From: Betaproteobacteria bacterium Ga0077532
Lineage (GTDB): Bacteria; Pseudomonadota; Gammaproteobacteria; Burkholderiales; Ga0077523
Reading direction: 5' to 3'
Assembly: GCA_001464895.1 (NCBI GenBank)
Contig: LNEE01000013.1
Coordinates: 124,001 to 188,000, forward strand
DNA length: 64,000 nt
Shown here: positions 37,989-50,672 of the stretch, in pieces
Position numbering within the stretch: position 1 is the first letter of the stretch
Layout: the number at the start of each line of letters is the position of its first letter
Notes under the pieces: generated by a model
Databases searched by the model: none
Seen by the model: the letters and a program-made list of their open reading frames with translations, nothing else
What the model was told of the DNA's origin: nothing
Made by a program: the position numbers and the translations under genes

Positions 37989-38678
37989 ATGAACGAACCC
38001 CTCCCACCATCCGCTGCAGTCCTCGACGATCTCCTGCGCACCCGGTTCAGCTGCCGCGCCTATCGGCCCGATCCCGTGCCTCGGGCTGTGATCGAGGCGG
38101 CACTCGGCACGGCACTCCGCACGCCCTCCTGGTGCAACACGCAGCCGTGGCAGGTCGATGTGCTTTCCGGTGCCGCCCTCCAGGCGTTCACGACGGAGCT
38201 TCACGCCACCCTCGCCGCCGATGCCCCGGCGAATGCGGACTTTCCCTTCCCCGCTGCGTACGTCGGTGATTACCGCGAGCGCCGCAAGGTGTGCGGCGTG
38301 CAGCTTTACCAGGCGCTCGGCATTGCGCGTGAAGATCGGGCCCGCGCCCGCGAGCAGTCGCTCGAGAACTACCGCTGCTTCGGCGCGCCCCACGCGGCGA
38401 TCGTCACCACCGACGCCTCACTCGGCTTCTACGGCGGTGTCGACTGCGGACTGTTCCTCATGAGCTTCCTCCTGGCGCTGCAGGCGCAGGGCGTCGACAG
38501 CATCCCGCAGGCGGCCCTGGCGTCACACCCGGATGTCGTGCGCCGGCACATCCCGCTTGCCGACGATCGACGTGTCGTGTTCGGTGTCTCGTTCGGCTAC
38601 GGAGATCACGCGCAGCCGGTGAACGGGTACCGCACCGCCCGCGTCGGGCTTGCCGAAGCCGTCCGCTTCCTAGAATGA
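37989..38678 (+). CDS. Nitroreductase family flavoprotein
   Basis: 229 aa. FMN-binding motifs: RFSCRAYRPDPVP at the start and RTPSWCNTQPWQVDVLSG (about 44-61), then FYGGVDCGLFLMSFLLALQAQGVDSIPQAAL. It should reduce nitro or quinone-like compounds with NAD(P)H. The natural substrate is unknown. Overlaps the following HAD gene by four bases. Confidence 0.9.
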   Translation: MNEPLPPSAAVLDDLLRTRFSCRAYRPDPVPRAVIEAALGTALRTPSWCNTQPWQVDVLSGAALQAFTTELHATLAADAPANADFPFPAAYVGDYRERRKVCGVQLYQALGIAREDRARAREQSLENYRCFGAPHAAIVTTDASLGFYGGVDCGLFLMSFLLALQAQGVDSIPQAALASHPDVVRRHIPLADDRRVVFGVSFGYGDHAQPVNGYRTARVGLAEAVRFLE

Positions 38679-39313
38679 CGGGCGCGGAGCGGGCGCCGGC
38701 CATCGACGCCGTCCTCTTCGACCTCGGCGGCGTGCTCATCGACTGGAATCCCCGCCACGTGTATCGAGAGCACTTCGGCCGCGACGGGGCGGCCATGGAG
38801 GCCTTCCTCGACAGCGTCGTGCCGATGACGTGGAACCACGAAATGGATGCCGGGAAGCCCTTCGACGACGCGGTGCGTGAGCGGCAGTTGCTGTTTCCCG
38901 AGCACGCAGACCTGATCGCCCTGTGGCGCGACCGGTGGCCGGACATGCTCGGCGGACCCATCGAGCCGACGGTGGGGTTGCTGCGGGAGCTGCGAGGCGC
39001 AGGACGGCGACTCCTCGCGCTGACGAACTGGTCTGCCGAAACCTTCCCGGTGGCGCGCGCCCGCTATGGGTTCCTCGACTGGTTCGAGTCCATCTTCGTC
39101 TCCGGCGAGGAACGTCTTGCGAAGCCCGATCCGCGCTTCTTCGAGCTGGCGATTGCGCGGGCTGCGCTGGTGCCATCGCGGACGCTTTTCATCGACGACA
39201 ACGTGGCGAACATTGGAACGGCGGCAGCCATGGGGTTCGACACGCATCGCTTCGTCGAACCTGAAGGCCTGCGAAGCGCATTGGTCGAGCGGCGGTTGCT
39301 GTCCGGCGCGTGA
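38675..39313 (+). CDS. HAD-superfamily phosphatase, YihX-like
   Basis: 212 aa. Motif I is AVLFDLGGVLIDW with nucleophile D16 (the +2 position is Gly, as in the YihX/epoxide-hydrolase-N group). Motif II is LALTNWS, motif III KPDPRFFELA and motif IV FIDDNVANIGTAAAMG. A helical cap lies at about 22-100. The substrate is probably a sugar phosphate or other small phosphoester. Last gene of the CMD-nitroreductase-HAD unit; the REP-like array starts 47 bases after its stop. Confidence 0.9.
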   Translation: MTGAERAPAIDAVLFDLGGVLIDWNPRHVYREHFGRDGAAMEAFLDSVVPMTWNHEMDAGKPFDDAVRERQLLFPEHADLIALWRDRWPDMLGGPIEPTVGLLRELRGAGRRLLALTNWSAETFPVARARYGFLDWFESIFVSGEERLAKPDPRFFELAIARAALVPSRTLFIDDNVANIGTAAAMGFDTHRFVEPEGLRSALVERRLLSGA

Positions 39314-39360
39314 GTCACAGCCCATATCCGCGCCCGGAGTCCACTGAGGTCATCACAACC

Positions 39361-39907
39361 CCCGTGGGTCGGGCACTGCCCGACGCCCTCGCGCCTGGAT
39401 TCGCCGCTGTGCCCAAGCTCACGCCGCGTCGAGCGATGCTCGACCCACGAAGGGCCCTCGTCACTGGATGCATCGACGCTGGAAGCAATCCCGTGGGTCG
39501 GGCACTGCCCGACGCCCGCGTTCCTGGATTCATCGCTGTGCCCAAGCTCACGCAGCGTCGAGCGATGCTCGACCCACGAAGGGCCCTCGTCACTGGATGC
39601 GTCGACGCTGGAAGGAATCCCGTGGGTCGGGTACTGCCCGACGCCAGCGCGCCTGGATTCGCCACTGTGCCCATGCCATCGCCGCGTCGAGCGATGCTCG
39701 ACCCACGAAGGGCCCCCGCCACTGGATGCGTCGACGCTGAAAACAACCCCCGTGGGTCGGGCACTGCCCGACGCCCGCGCGCCTGGATTCGCCGCTGCGC
39801 CCAAGCTCACGCCGCGTCGAGCGATGCTCGTCCCACGAAGGGCCCCCGCCACTGGATGCATCGACGCTGAAAACAACCCCCGTGGGTCGGGCACTGCCCG
39901 ACGCCCA
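39361..39907. repeat. REP/BIME-like array, four full units and one partial
   Basis: Units start at 39361, 39490, 39619, 39749 and 39879 (129-130 bases apart); the fifth is cut after about 29 bases. Each opens with head CGTGG and palindrome GTCGGGCACTGCCCGAC, and closes with GTCGAGCGATGCTCGAC followed by CCACG. The closing element is the reverse complement of the same type, so each unit is a pair of facing palindromes with GTGG heads, the layout of REP/BIME elements. It fills most of the 746-base gene-free stretch 39314-40059. Both strands read as long open frames only because 129 is a multiple of three. Confidence 0.85.
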
Positions 39908-40059
39908 TGCAGGTACCTCGCCGCGTTCGCTCCGATCCGTCGGGCTCGCCGTGATTGCGCCCGATGTGCCCCGCACGCGAGAATCCCGATTCACCGGCGA
40001 ACGCAGGCATGTCACCCGACGCGCGCGCCGGCCCCCCGCATTCCCATCGAGAGGCTGCC

Positions 40060-41241
40060 ATGGCATTCCAGGACTATCCCGTAGACACGCTGATGAACAT
40101 CACCGCGCGTCCGGAGATCGTCTTCGTGCGCGGAGAAGGTTCGTGGCTGGAAGACCACACGGGGCGACGCTATCTCGACTTCGTCCAGGGCTGGGCGGTC
40201 AACTGTCTCGGGCATTCACCCGCCGTGGTCGTGGAAGCCCTGGAACGCCAGGCGCGCAAGCTCATCAATCCGAGTCCCGCGTTCTACAACGAGGAGTCGA
40301 TCGCACTCGCGGCGCGCCTCGTGCGGCTGTCGTGCTTCCAGCGCGTGTTCTTCGCGAACAGCGGCGCCGAGGCCAACGAGGGTGCCATCAAGCTCGCGCG
40401 GCGCTGGGGTCGGAAGTTCCGCAGCGGCGCGTACGAAATCATCACGTTCGACCGGTCCTTCCACGGCCGCACCATCGCGACCATGTCGGCGTCGGGCAAG
40501 CCCGGCTGGGACACGCTCTTTGCCCCGCAGGTGCCCGGCTTCCCGAAGGCGATCCTGAACGACATCGAGTCCGTGGAGCGGCTCATCGGGCCCAAGACGG
40601 TGGCCGTGATGCTGGAGCCCGTGCAGGGCGAGGCGGGCGTGTATCCGGCAGATCTGGAGTTCATGCAGGCGCTGCGCGAACTCACGCGCGAGCGGCATCT
40701 GCTGCTGATCTGCGACGAGGTGCAGACGGGTGTTGGCCGCACCGGGACGCTCTTCGCGTACCAGCAGTACGGCATCGAGCCGGACATCATGACGCTCGGC
40801 AAGGGCATTGGCGGTGGCGTCCCGCTCGCAGCCCTGCTGGCGCGCGAGGCCGTGAGCGTCTTCGAGCACGGTGATCAGGGCGGTACGTACAACGGCAACC
40901 CGCTGATGTGCGCGGTAGGCAGCGCCGTGATCGATGCGGTCTCGAAGCCCGAGTTCCTCGGGAACGTGCGGGCCACCGGTGACTATCTGGCGGGCCGCCT
41001 CACCGATCTCTCGAATCGGTTGGGGCTGAAGGGGGATCGCGGTCGCGGCCTGCTGCGTGCGCTGGATCTCGGCGCCGATCTTGGCGCCCGCATCGTGGAA
41101 CTGGCCCGCAACGACAGCCTGCTCATCAACTCCCCGCGGCCAGCGACGCTGCGCTTCATGTCGTCGCTGAACGTGACGCGCGGCGAGATCGATCTGATGG
41201 TGGAAGGCGTGGAACGGGCGATCGGCAAGGCGCGCGGCTGA
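40060..41241 (+). CDS. argD: Class-III aminotransferase, acetylornithine-type
   Basis: 393 aa PLP enzyme, usual ArgD length. Opening [54 protein letters not shown] binds the PLP phosphate; [32 protein letters not shown]; the Schiff-base lysine K248 is in [16 protein letters not shown]. Acetylornithine or succinyldiaminopimelate is the likely substrate, but class-III relatives are hard to separate by eye. GAGAGG precedes the ATG; earlier in-frame starts run back into the repeat array. Confidence 0.85.
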   Translation: MAFQDYPVDTLMNITARPEIVFVRGEGSWLEDHTGRRYLDFVQGWAVNCLGHSPAVVVEALERQARKLINPSPAFYNEESIALAARLVRLSCFQRVFFANSGAEANEGAIKLARRWGRKFRSGAYEIITFDRSFHGRTIATMSASGKPGWDTLFAPQVPGFPKAILNDIESVERLIGPKTVAVMLEPVQGEAGVYPADLEFMQALRELTRERHLLLICDEVQTGVGRTGTLFAYQQYGIEPDIMTLGKGIGGGVPLAALLAREAVSVFEHGDQGGTYNGNPLMCAVGSAVIDAVSKPEFLGNVRATGDYLAGRLTDLSNRLGLKGDRGRGLLRALDLGADLGARIVELARNDSLLINSPRPATLRFMSSLNVTRGEIDLMVEGVERAIGKARG

Positions 41242-41276
41242 CGGCCCCCGCCTGGCGGGAAGGGCGCTAGCAACAA

Positions 41277-41304
41277 CACGGGCGGCGCCGGAGCACCGCC
41301 CGTG
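41277..41304. terminator. Inverted repeat between convergent argD-like and acnA genes
   Basis: Perfect 9-bp arms CACGGGCGG and CCGCCCGTG around a 10-base loop, in the 71-base gap between two converging genes. There is no long T-tract, so it is a probable but weak bidirectional terminator. Confidence 0.5.
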
Positions 41305-41312
41305 GGTTGCGA

Positions 41313-44021
<2,709 letters not shown>

Positions 44022-44086
44022 GGGGCTTCTTCTCCGATTCCGATGGCGCCACGCGCCCGGCGTCCCGGGGCGCGTGGCGCGGTTGC

Positions 44087-45538
44087 TTAGATGACGAACA
44101 GGTCGGTGAACTCGTGCACCGGCGTGGCTGCGAGCTTCTTCGCGTCCATGCACAGGTCGAGGATCGTGGCCTGCTGCTTCGTGGGGAACTTCCGCGCGAG
44201 GTTGGTCTTGAACTTCTCGACCAGCACGGGCATGCCTTCCTTGCGACGACGCTTGTGGCCGATCGGGTACTCGCACACGATCTCCTTCAGCTTCTTGCCG
44301 TCGTTGAACTCCACCGTGAGGGCATTGGCGATCGATCGCTTCTCGGGGTCGTGGTAGTCCTTCGTGAACGCCTTGTCTTCCACGCAGACGATCTTGTCGC
44401 GCAGCTTGTCGATGCGCGGGTCCTTCGCGACGGCGTCCTCGTAGTCCTCGGCGGTCAGTCGACCGAAGAGGATGGGCACCGCCACCATGTACTGGATGCA
44501 GTGGTCGCGGTCCGCCGGGTTGTTCAGCGGGCCCTTCTTGTCGATGATCCGGATGCAGGCCTCGTGAGTGCGGATCGTGATCTTCTTGATGTCCGCAGCG
44601 GTCTTGCCGGCCTTCGCGAGCTGGTCGTGGATCTGCATCGCGCATTCCACGGCCGTCTGCGAATGGAACTCGGCGGGGAACGAGATCTTGAACAGCACGT
44701 TCTCCATTACATAGCTGCCGTACGGGCGCTGGAACTTGAAGGCATTGCCCTTGAACAGCACGTCGTAGAAGCCCCAGCCCTTGGCCGACAGCACCGACGG
44801 GTAGCCCATCTCGCCGGTCTTCGCGATGAGTGCGAGGCGCACGGCGCGGGACGTCGCGTCACCGGCGGCCCAGCTCTTGCGCGAGCCCGTGTTGGGGGTG
44901 TGACGATACGTGCGCAGCGCCTGGCCATCGACCCACGCGAGCGACACCGCATTGATGATCTCGTCACGCGTGAGACCGAGCATCTGCGCGACGACGGCGG
45001 TGGAGGCGACCTTCACGAGCACCACGTGATCGAGGCCGACCTTGTTGAAACTGTTCTCGAGCGCGATGCAACCCTGGATCTCGTGGGCCTTGATCATCGC
45101 GGTGAGGACGTCCTGCATCGTCAGCGGCTTCTTGCCGGCGGCGACGGCGTTGCGCGAGAGCCAGTCGGCCGTCGCGAGGATGCCGCCAAGGTTGTCGGAC
45201 GGGTGACCCCATTCCGCGGCGAGCCACGTGTCGTTGAAGTCGAGCCAGCGGATCATCGCGCCGATGTTGAACGCGGCCTGGATCGGGTCGAGCTGGAACT
45301 GGGTGCCGGGCACCTTCGCGCCGTTCGGCACGACGGTGCCGGGGACGACCGGTCCGAGGAGCTTCGTGCACGCGGGATACTCGAGGGCTTCGAGACCGCA
45401 GCCGAGCGTGTCGATCAGGCAGTAGCGGGCCGTCTCGTAGGCGGTCTTGCTGGTGACCTTGTATTTGGTGACGTAGTCGACGATGTCGGTCAGGACCTTG
45501 TCGGGTTTCGGACGAACGTTCGAGATGTGTGCGGACAT
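44087..45538 (-). CDS. prpD: PrpD, 2-methylcitrate dehydratase (MmgE/PrpD family)
   Basis: 483 aa, the E. coli PrpD length. Family phrases: [63 protein letters not shown], and [39 protein letters not shown]. It dehydrates 2-methylcitrate to 2-methyl-cis-aconitate without an iron-sulfur cluster. In the minus unit prpB-prpC-prpD-acnA, 82 bases after prpC. Confidence 0.95.
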   Translation of the reverse strand: MSAHISNVRPKPDKVLTDIVDYVTKYKVTSKTAYETARYCLIDTLGCGLEALEYPACTKLLGPVVPGTVVPNGAKVPGTQFQLDPIQAAFNIGAMIRWLDFNDTWLAAEWGHPSDNLGGILATADWLSRNAVAAGKKPLTMQDVLTAMIKAHEIQGCIALENSFNKVGLDHVVLVKVASTAVVAQMLGLTRDEIINAVSLAWVDGQALRTYRHTPNTGSRKSWAAGDATSRAVRLALIAKTGEMGYPSVLSAKGWGFYDVLFKGNAFKFQRPYGSYVMENVLFKISFPAEFHSQTAVECAMQIHDQLAKAGKTAADIKKITIRTHEACIRIIDKKGPLNNPADRDHCIQYMVAVPILFGRLTAEDYEDAVAKDPRIDKLRDKIVCVEDKAFTKDYHDPEKRSIANALTVEFNDGKKLKEIVCEYPIGHKRRRKEGMPVLVEKFKTNLARKFPTKQQATILDLCMDAKKLAATPVHEFTDLFVI

Positions 45539-45620
45539 GTGTGTTGTCTCTCAGTGACGAAGTGGGGGCGGCGAGGTCACCCGCGGGCCGGCGCTGCCGG
45601 GGCCGCGGGCTGCCGGGGCA

Positions 45621-46775
45621 TTACTTGCGGCGCTCCAGCGGCACCCACTTCAGGTTCTCGGGGCCGTTGTAGTTCGCGCTCGGACGGATGATCTTGCCGT
45701 CGATGCGCTGTTCGATGACGTGGGCACACCAACCGGACGTGCGCGAGATCACGAAGAGCGGCGTGAACATCGCGGTCGGCACACCCATCATGTGATACGA
45801 CACGGCGCTGAACCAGTCGAGGTTCGGGAACATCTTCTTCTCGCGCCACATCACGGCTTCGAGGCGGTCGGCGATGTCGAAGAGCTTGGTGTCCTTCGCT
45901 TCCTTCGACAGGCGATGCGCGACGTCCTTGATGACCTTGTTGCGCGGGTCGGCGATCGTGTACACGGGGTGACCGAAGCCGATCACGATCTCCTTGTTCT
46001 GCACGCGGCGGACGATGTCGGCCTCGGCTTCATCGGGGTTCGCGTAGCGTCCCTGCACATCGAAGGCCACTTCGTTGGCGCCGCCGTGCTTCGGACCGCG
46101 CAGGGCGCCGATGGCACCGGCGATCGACGAGTACATGTCCGACCCCGTGCCGGCGATCACGCGGGCGGCGAACGTCGAGGCGTTGAACTCGTGCTCGGCG
46201 TAGAGGTTGAGCGATGTCTGCATCGCGCGCTCCCACGTGGCCGACGGCGGCTTGCCGTGGAGCATGTGCAGGAAGTGCCCGGCGATCGTGTCGTCGTCGG
46301 TCTCGGTGTCGATGCGCCGGCCGTTGTGGCTCCAGTGGTACCAGTACAGCAGGATGGAACCGAAGCTCGCCATCAGGCGGTCGGCGATGTCGCGCGCGCC
46401 CGGCGTGTTGTGGTCGTCCTTCTCCGGCAGCAGCGTGCCGAGCACGGAGGCGCCGGTACGCATCACGTCCATCGGGTGCGCGGAGGCGGGGATCCACTCC
46501 AGCACGGCCTTCAGGTTCGTCGGCAGGCCGCGCAGGCGCTTCAGTTTCTGCTTGTAGGCGGACAGCTCGGAGATGTTCGGCAGGTGACCATGCACCAGCA
46601 GATAGGCGATCTCCTCGAAGGTCGCGTCGTCCGCGAAGTCGAGGATGTCGTAGCCGCGATAGTGCAGGTCGTTGCCGGTACGGCCGACGGTGCAGAGCGC
46701 GGTGTTGCCGGCAGCGACGCCGGAGAGTGCAACGGACTTCTTGGGCTTCGGTCCGGTCTGGACGGCTTCTGTCAT
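45621..46775 (-). CDS. prpC: PrpC, 2-methylcitrate synthase
   Basis: 384 aa, shorter than the TCA citrate synthase at 53602 and typical of PrpC. Opening [33 protein letters not shown]. Catalytic residues lie in [14 protein letters not shown] and [13 protein letters not shown]. It condenses propionyl-CoA with oxaloacetate. AGGAGAGG precedes the ATG at 46775. Follows prpB by 28 bases. Confidence 0.95.
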   Translation of the reverse strand: MTEAVQTGPKPKKSVALSGVAAGNTALCTVGRTGNDLHYRGYDILDFADDATFEEIAYLLVHGHLPNISELSAYKQKLKRLRGLPTNLKAVLEWIPASAHPMDVMRTGASVLGTLLPEKDDHNTPGARDIADRLMASFGSILLYWYHWSHNGRRIDTETDDDTIAGHFLHMLHGKPPSATWERAMQTSLNLYAEHEFNASTFAARVIAGTGSDMYSSIAGAIGALRGPKHGGANEVAFDVQGRYANPDEAEADIVRRVQNKEIVIGFGHPVYTIADPRNKVIKDVAHRLSKEAKDTKLFDIADRLEAVMWREKKMFPNLDWFSAVSYHMMGVPTAMFTPLFVISRTSGWCAHVIEQRIDGKIIRPSANYNGPENLKWVPLERRK

Positions 46776-46803
46776 GGGGATCCTCTCCTGGTGATGAGGC
46801 CGG

Positions 46804-47697
46804 TCAGGCCTGCTTCTTCCGAGCGAACAGCTCGTCGAGCTTCTTCTCGTAGTCGTGATAGCCGAGGTAGTCGTAAAGGTCGGCGCGGGTCTGCATGGTG
46901 TCCACGACGGCCTTCTGGGTGCCATCGGCGCGCAGATGCTGGTAGACGTTGAGCGCCGCCTGGTTCATGGCGCGGAAGGCCGACAGCGGGTACAGCACCA
47001 TCGCCACGTTGGCGGTGCGCAGTTCGTCGACGGTGAAGAGCGGCGTCGAGCCGAACTCGGTGATGTTCGCGAGGATGGGCACCTTCACGGCGTCGGCGAA
47101 CTGCTTGTACATCGAGAGTTCGGTCATCGCCTCGGGGAAGATCGCATCGGCACCCGCTTCGACGCACGCGCACGCACGGTCGATCGCGGACTGCAGCCCT
47201 TCCACGGCGAGGGCGTCGGTACGGGCCATGATGACGAAGCTCGAATCCGTCTTCGCGTCGGCGGCGGCCTTCACGCGATCGACCATTTCCTCGAGCGTCA
47301 CGAGTTCCTTGCCGGGGCGGTGGCCGCAGCGCTTCGCGCCCACCTGGTCTTCGATGTGCATCGCGCCTGCGCCGAACTTGATGAGCGACTTCGTGGTGCG
47401 GGCGATGTTGAAGGCGCTGGAGCCGAACCCCGTGTCGACGTCCACCAGCAGCGGCAGGTCGCAGACGTCGGTGATCCTGCGGATGTCGGTGAGGACGTCA
47501 TCGAGATTGCTGATGCCGAGGTCAGGCAGACCGAGGGAGCCCGCGGCGACGCCGCCACCGGAGAGGTAGATCGCGCGGAAGCCGCTGCGCTGGGCGAGGC
47601 GGGCGTGATACGCATTGATCGCGCCGACGATCTGGAGCGGCTTCTCCTGTTCGAGTGCCAGGCGGAATCGCGCGCCGGGAGTGATGGGGGTCGTCAT
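46804..47697 (-). CDS. prpB: PrpB, 2-methylisocitrate lyase
   Basis: 297 aa. Catalytic KRCGH at 122-126 and metal-binding DVDTGFG (86-92) define the methylisocitrate lyase branch. Products are pyruvate and succinate. The C-terminus [16 protein letters not shown] is typical. AAGGAG precedes the ATG. First gene of the prp unit; no PrpR-type regulator is adjacent, and mdh lies 260 bases upstream on the same strand. Confidence 0.95.
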   Translation of the reverse strand: MTTPITPGARFRLALEQEKPLQIVGAINAYHARLAQRSGFRAIYLSGGGVAAGSLGLPDLGISNLDDVLTDIRRITDVCDLPLLVDVDTGFGSSAFNIARTTKSLIKFGAGAMHIEDQVGAKRCGHRPGKELVTLEEMVDRVKAAADAKTDSSFVIMARTDALAVEGLQSAIDRACACVEAGADAIFPEAMTELSMYKQFADAVKVPILANITEFGSTPLFTVDELRTANVAMVLYPLSAFRAMNQAALNVYQHLRADGTQKAVVDTMQTRADLYDYLGYHDYEKKLDELFARKKQA

Positions 47698-47756
47698 CGT
47701 GGGCTCCTTCCCATGGGGGAGTTCGCAGTTGGAGGGGACGCCCCGATTGCCTCGGG

Positions 47757-47773
47757 TCGAGTCGGGGACTCGA
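47757..47773. repeat. Inverted repeat upstream of prpB
   Basis: Perfect 7-bp arms TCGAGTC and GACTCGA with a GGG spacer, 60 bases upstream of the prpB start. It could be an operator for the methylcitrate genes or a leader hairpin. The remaining 260-base gap between mdh and prpB shows nothing else recognisable. Confidence 0.4.
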
Positions 47774-47957
47774 TCTTGCCAGTCGTGCGGCTTGCTGGCA
47801 GCGGGACGCCGGGGGATCGAGTGCTGTCCCGCGGAGGTGTGGCGCCGTCGGGGCGTGATCCCCGGGCGGGGACGAATGTGGCGCCCGGGCCGGCGAGGCA
47901 CCCGGGGTCGCCTGTTTGCACGGGCTCGGGCCGCGTGCACATCGGACTAGGCAAGCC

Positions 47958-48944
47958 TCAGCCCAGGAGGTGCGAGACGCCCTGGCGCTCTTCCTCGAGC
48001 TCCGCGAGGGTCGCATCCATCTTCTGGCGGCTGAAGGCGTCGATCTCCAGGCCTTCCACCACCTTGTACTTGCCACCGTTGCAGGTGACCGGGAACCCGT
48101 ACATGACGTCCTTGGGGATGCCGTACCAGCCATCCGACGGAATGCCCATCGTCACCCAGCGATCGCCCGTACCCAGGGCCCAATCGCGCATGTGGTCGAT
48201 GGCGGCATTGGCGGCCGAAGCCGCGGACGACAGGCCGCGCGCCTCGATGATGGCTGCACCGCGCTTTCCGACGGTCGGGATGAACGTGTCGCGATACCAC
48301 GGTTCGTCATTGACGGCCGCCGGCGCCGGCTGGCCGCCGATCGACGCGAAGCGGTAGTCGGGGTACATCGTGGGGGAGTGGTTGCCCCAGACGATCATCT
48401 TCTCGATGGCATCGACCGGGCGTGCGGTCTTCGTGGCGAGCTGCGAGAGGGCGCGGTTGTGGTCGAGGCGGAGCATGGCGGTGAAGTTCTCGCGCGGCAG
48501 TTCGGGCGCGCTCTTCATCGCGATGTAGGCGTTGGTATTGGCCGGGTTGCCGACCACGAGCACCTTCACGTTGCGGCTGGCAACCGCATTCAGGGCCTTG
48601 CCCTGGGCGGTGAAGATCTGGGCGTTGGCGGCGAGGAGATCCTTGCGCTCCATGCCCGGGCCACGCGGACGGGCGCCGACGAGGAGGGCGTAGTCGATGC
48701 CGGCGAAGGCGGTCATGGGGTCGCCGTGGGCGCTCATGCCTGCGAGCAGCGGGAAGGCGCAGTCCTCCAGTTCCATCATGACGCCCTTCAGCGCCTTCTG
48801 CGCCTTCTCGTCGGGGATTTCCAGGAGTTGCAGGATCACCGGCTGATCGCGGCCGAGCATTTCACCACTGGCGATGCGGAACAGCAGGCTGTAGCCGATC
48901 TGGCCGGCAGCGCCGGTGACTGCGATTCTGACGGGGGATTTCAT
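47958..48944 (-). CDS. mdh: Malate dehydrogenase
   Basis: 328 aa, the betaproteobacterial length. NAD-binding [13 protein letters not shown] (9-21), the substrate-loop arginines in [27 protein letters not shown] and the catalytic His in [13 protein letters not shown]. It oxidises malate to oxaloacetate. AGGAGCC precedes the ATG. Divergent from the GntR regulator across 233 bases that hold an AT-rich motif. Confidence 0.96.
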   Translation of the reverse strand: MKSPVRIAVTGAAGQIGYSLLFRIASGEMLGRDQPVILQLLEIPDEKAQKALKGVMMELEDCAFPLLAGMSAHGDPMTAFAGIDYALLVGARPRGPGMERKDLLAANAQIFTAQGKALNAVASRNVKVLVVGNPANTNAYIAMKSAPELPRENFTAMLRLDHNRALSQLATKTARPVDAIEKMIVWGNHSPTMYPDYRFASIGGQPAPAAVNDEPWYRDTFIPTVGKRGAAIIEARGLSSAASAANAAIDHMRDWALGTGDRWVTMGIPSDGWYGIPKDVMYGFPVTCNGGKYKVVEGLEIDAFSRQKMDATLAELEEERQGVSHLLG

Positions 48945-49106
48945 GAGCGCGGGCTCCTGGAAGGAAGACGAAGAATCTGATTCGATTTCGGTCGCCGCAG
49001 CGTCCTCCGCCAGGTTGTCTGCCGCCCTGCGGAAGGCACAGAGAACCAAGCCTGGCGCACGAATGGGCCAAGATCATACGAAGTGGCGCTGCGGCGTGTC
49101 AATTCA

Positions 49107-49125
49107 AGTCTTATATCTTATGACT
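49107..49125. promoter_or_regulatory. AT-rich motif in the mdh/gntR divergent region, candidate GntR operator
   Basis: AGTCTTATATCTTATGACT combines outer inverted arms AGTC/GACT with two direct TCTTAT hexamers seven bases apart (49109 and 49116). It stands out as AT-rich in a GC-rich region and lies 53 bases before the gntR ATG. A binding site for the adjacent GntR protein, or overlap with the mdh promoter, is plausible. Operator assignment is inference. Confidence 0.5.
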
Positions 49126-49177
49126 GATAGTGGTTGGTGTGGACCAGATCCGATCGGATGTGCTAAAAAGCGCGCCC

Positions 49178-49909
49178 ATGAAGGTCGCCGCCACCCCTGC
49201 GTATCAGCCGCTCTATCGGCAGATCAAGCTGCTTCTTACGGAGCGGCTCGAGTTCGGGGAATGGAAACCCGGAGAGCCCATCCCCAGCGAGATCGACCTG
49301 GCGCACCGCTTCAGCGTGAGCCAGGGCACGGTGCGCAAGGCGGTCAACGAACTTGCCCAAGAGAAGGTGCTGGTGCGTCGCCAGGGGCGCGGCACTTTCG
49401 TTGCGACCCATGCGAACGAGCACACCCAGCTCGGATTCCTGCGCATCGGGCCGGACGACGGGGACGTCGAGACCCTCAAGGCCGAACTCATCGACTGCCG
49501 GCGTGTCAAGGCGGATGCCGCCGGCGCGCGTCTGCTCGATATCGAGACCGGAGCGCCGGTCATGCGCCTGCGCAGGTCTCTCGCCATCAACGATCAACGC
49601 GTCATCTACGAAGAAGCCCGCGTGCCGGCCGACATGTTCCCCGGGTTGGATTCGGTGCTGCTCGAGCAGCATCGCTGCATGCTCTACAGCATGTACGAGT
49701 CCGCATTCCAGGTGAAGATCGTCGCCGCCGAGGAAAAGCTCAAGGCGGTCGCCGCCGATGACGATACTGCTTCAGTTCTGGGAATCACGGTCGGGTCGCC
49801 GCTGCTGCTGATGGTACGCGTCGCCTATACTTACGGCCGCAAACCCGTGGAGTTGCGACGCAGTCTCTGCAACACCACGGCATACCACTACGCCAACGAT
49901 ATCAGTTGA
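49178..49909 (+). CDS. GntR-family (HutC/UTRA) transcriptional regulator
   Basis: 243 aa. N-terminal winged helix: PLYRQIKLLLTERLEFGEWKPGEPIPSEIDLAHRFSVSQGTVRKAVNELAQEKVLVRRQGRGTFVA (about 10-75). The UTRA effector domain (about 90-235) includes RLRRSLAINDQRVIYEEARVPADMFPGL. The effector is probably a TCA intermediate or related acid, as judged from position between mdh and sdhCDAB, an arrangement common in betaproteobacteria. A GTG at 49130 could give a 16-residue extension; the ATG is preferred for its fit to the family. Confidence 0.88.
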   Translation: MKVAATPAYQPLYRQIKLLLTERLEFGEWKPGEPIPSEIDLAHRFSVSQGTVRKAVNELAQEKVLVRRQGRGTFVATHANEHTQLGFLRIGPDDGDVETLKAELIDCRRVKADAAGARLLDIETGAPVMRLRRSLAINDQRVIYEEARVPADMFPGLDSVLLEQHRCMLYSMYESAFQVKIVAAEEKLKAVAADDDTASVLGITVGSPLLLMVRVAYTYGRKPVELRRSLCNTTAYHYANDIS

Positions 49910-49941
49910 CGTCCTGGACGAACCCTCCTGTCCAATCTGCC

Positions 49942-50328
49942 ATGAATCGCGCAAGCACCCGAAACCGACCCAAGCATCTCGATCTCGTCAAGATCCGACT
50001 CCCCGTTCCTGGCGTCGTCTCCATCCTCCACCGGATCAGCGGCGCGGGGCTCTTCCTGATGCTGCCCTTCCTGCTGTACCTGCTGCAGCTCAGTCTGCAG
50101 GCACCGGATACCTATGTCGTCTTTCGCAGCATCTTTGCCAATCCGCTCGTGAAGCTTCTGCTGATCGGCCTGCTCTGGGCGTTCCTGCACCATTTCTGCG
50201 CCGGCATCCGATATCTCGTTCTCGACATGCACATCGGAACGGAACTCACCTCGGCGCGGTCATCGAGTTATGCGGTGCTCGCAGTGAGCCTCGTGATGAC
50301 CGTCCTTCTGGGAGCCTGGCTATGGTGA
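49942..50328 (+). CDS. sdhC: Succinate dehydrogenase cytochrome b556 subunit
   Basis: 128 aa, three transmembrane helices. SILHRISGAGLFLML marks the quinone-site region, and the heme b ligand is H84 in FLHHFCAGIRYLVLDMH. It anchors SdhAB to the inner membrane. First gene of sdhCDAB-sdhE, 32 bases after the GntR gene, and overlapping sdhD by seven bases. Confidence 0.93.
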   Translation: MNRASTRNRPKHLDLVKIRLPVPGVVSILHRISGAGLFLMLPFLLYLLQLSLQAPDTYVVFRSIFANPLVKLLLIGLLWAFLHHFCAGIRYLVLDMHIGTELTSARSSSYAVLAVSLVMTVLLGAWLW

Positions 50329-50672
50329 AGCGTATCCCTGTCGGCGCCCACTACGGGTTGCGCGACTGGCTGGTCCAGCGCGTGACGGCTGTGGTGATGG
50401 CCTCCTACTCGATCCTGATGTTCCTGGTGGTGCTGGTCCAGCGGCCCAGCCACTACGGCGCCTGGAAGTCTCTGTTCACGAGCCAGCCGATGCGGCTCGC
50501 GAGCCTGTTGTTCCTGCTGTCGATCTTCTGGCATGCGTGGATCGGGGTCCGTGACATTCTCATGGACTACGTGAAGCCCACGGGCGTGCGTCTGGCAATG
50601 CAGGTCGGGGTGGTCCTGCTCCTCGCCGCGTACTCGTTGTGGTCGGTTCAGATTCTCTGGAGCATTCAGTGA
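50322..50672 (+). CDS. sdhD: Succinate dehydrogenase membrane anchor subunit
   Basis: 116 aa, three membrane helices. [19 protein letters not shown] opens the first helix. [18 protein letters not shown] holds H71, the probable second heme ligand, and Y83 near the quinone site. The stop overlaps the sdhA start (TGATG). Confidence 0.93.
   Translation: MVKRIPVGAHYGLRDWLVQRVTAVVMASYSILMFLVVLVQRPSHYGAWKSLFTSQPMRLASLLFLLSIFWHAWIGVRDILMDYVKPTGVRLAMQVGVVLLLAAYSLWSVQILWSIQ

Noticed and set aside
39064-40066. Repetitive protein with 43-residue repeats encoded on either strand
   Set aside because: The repeats arise because a 129-base palindromic DNA unit is a multiple of three. Units of 130 bases break the frame, both strands look open, and no start with a ribosome site was seen.
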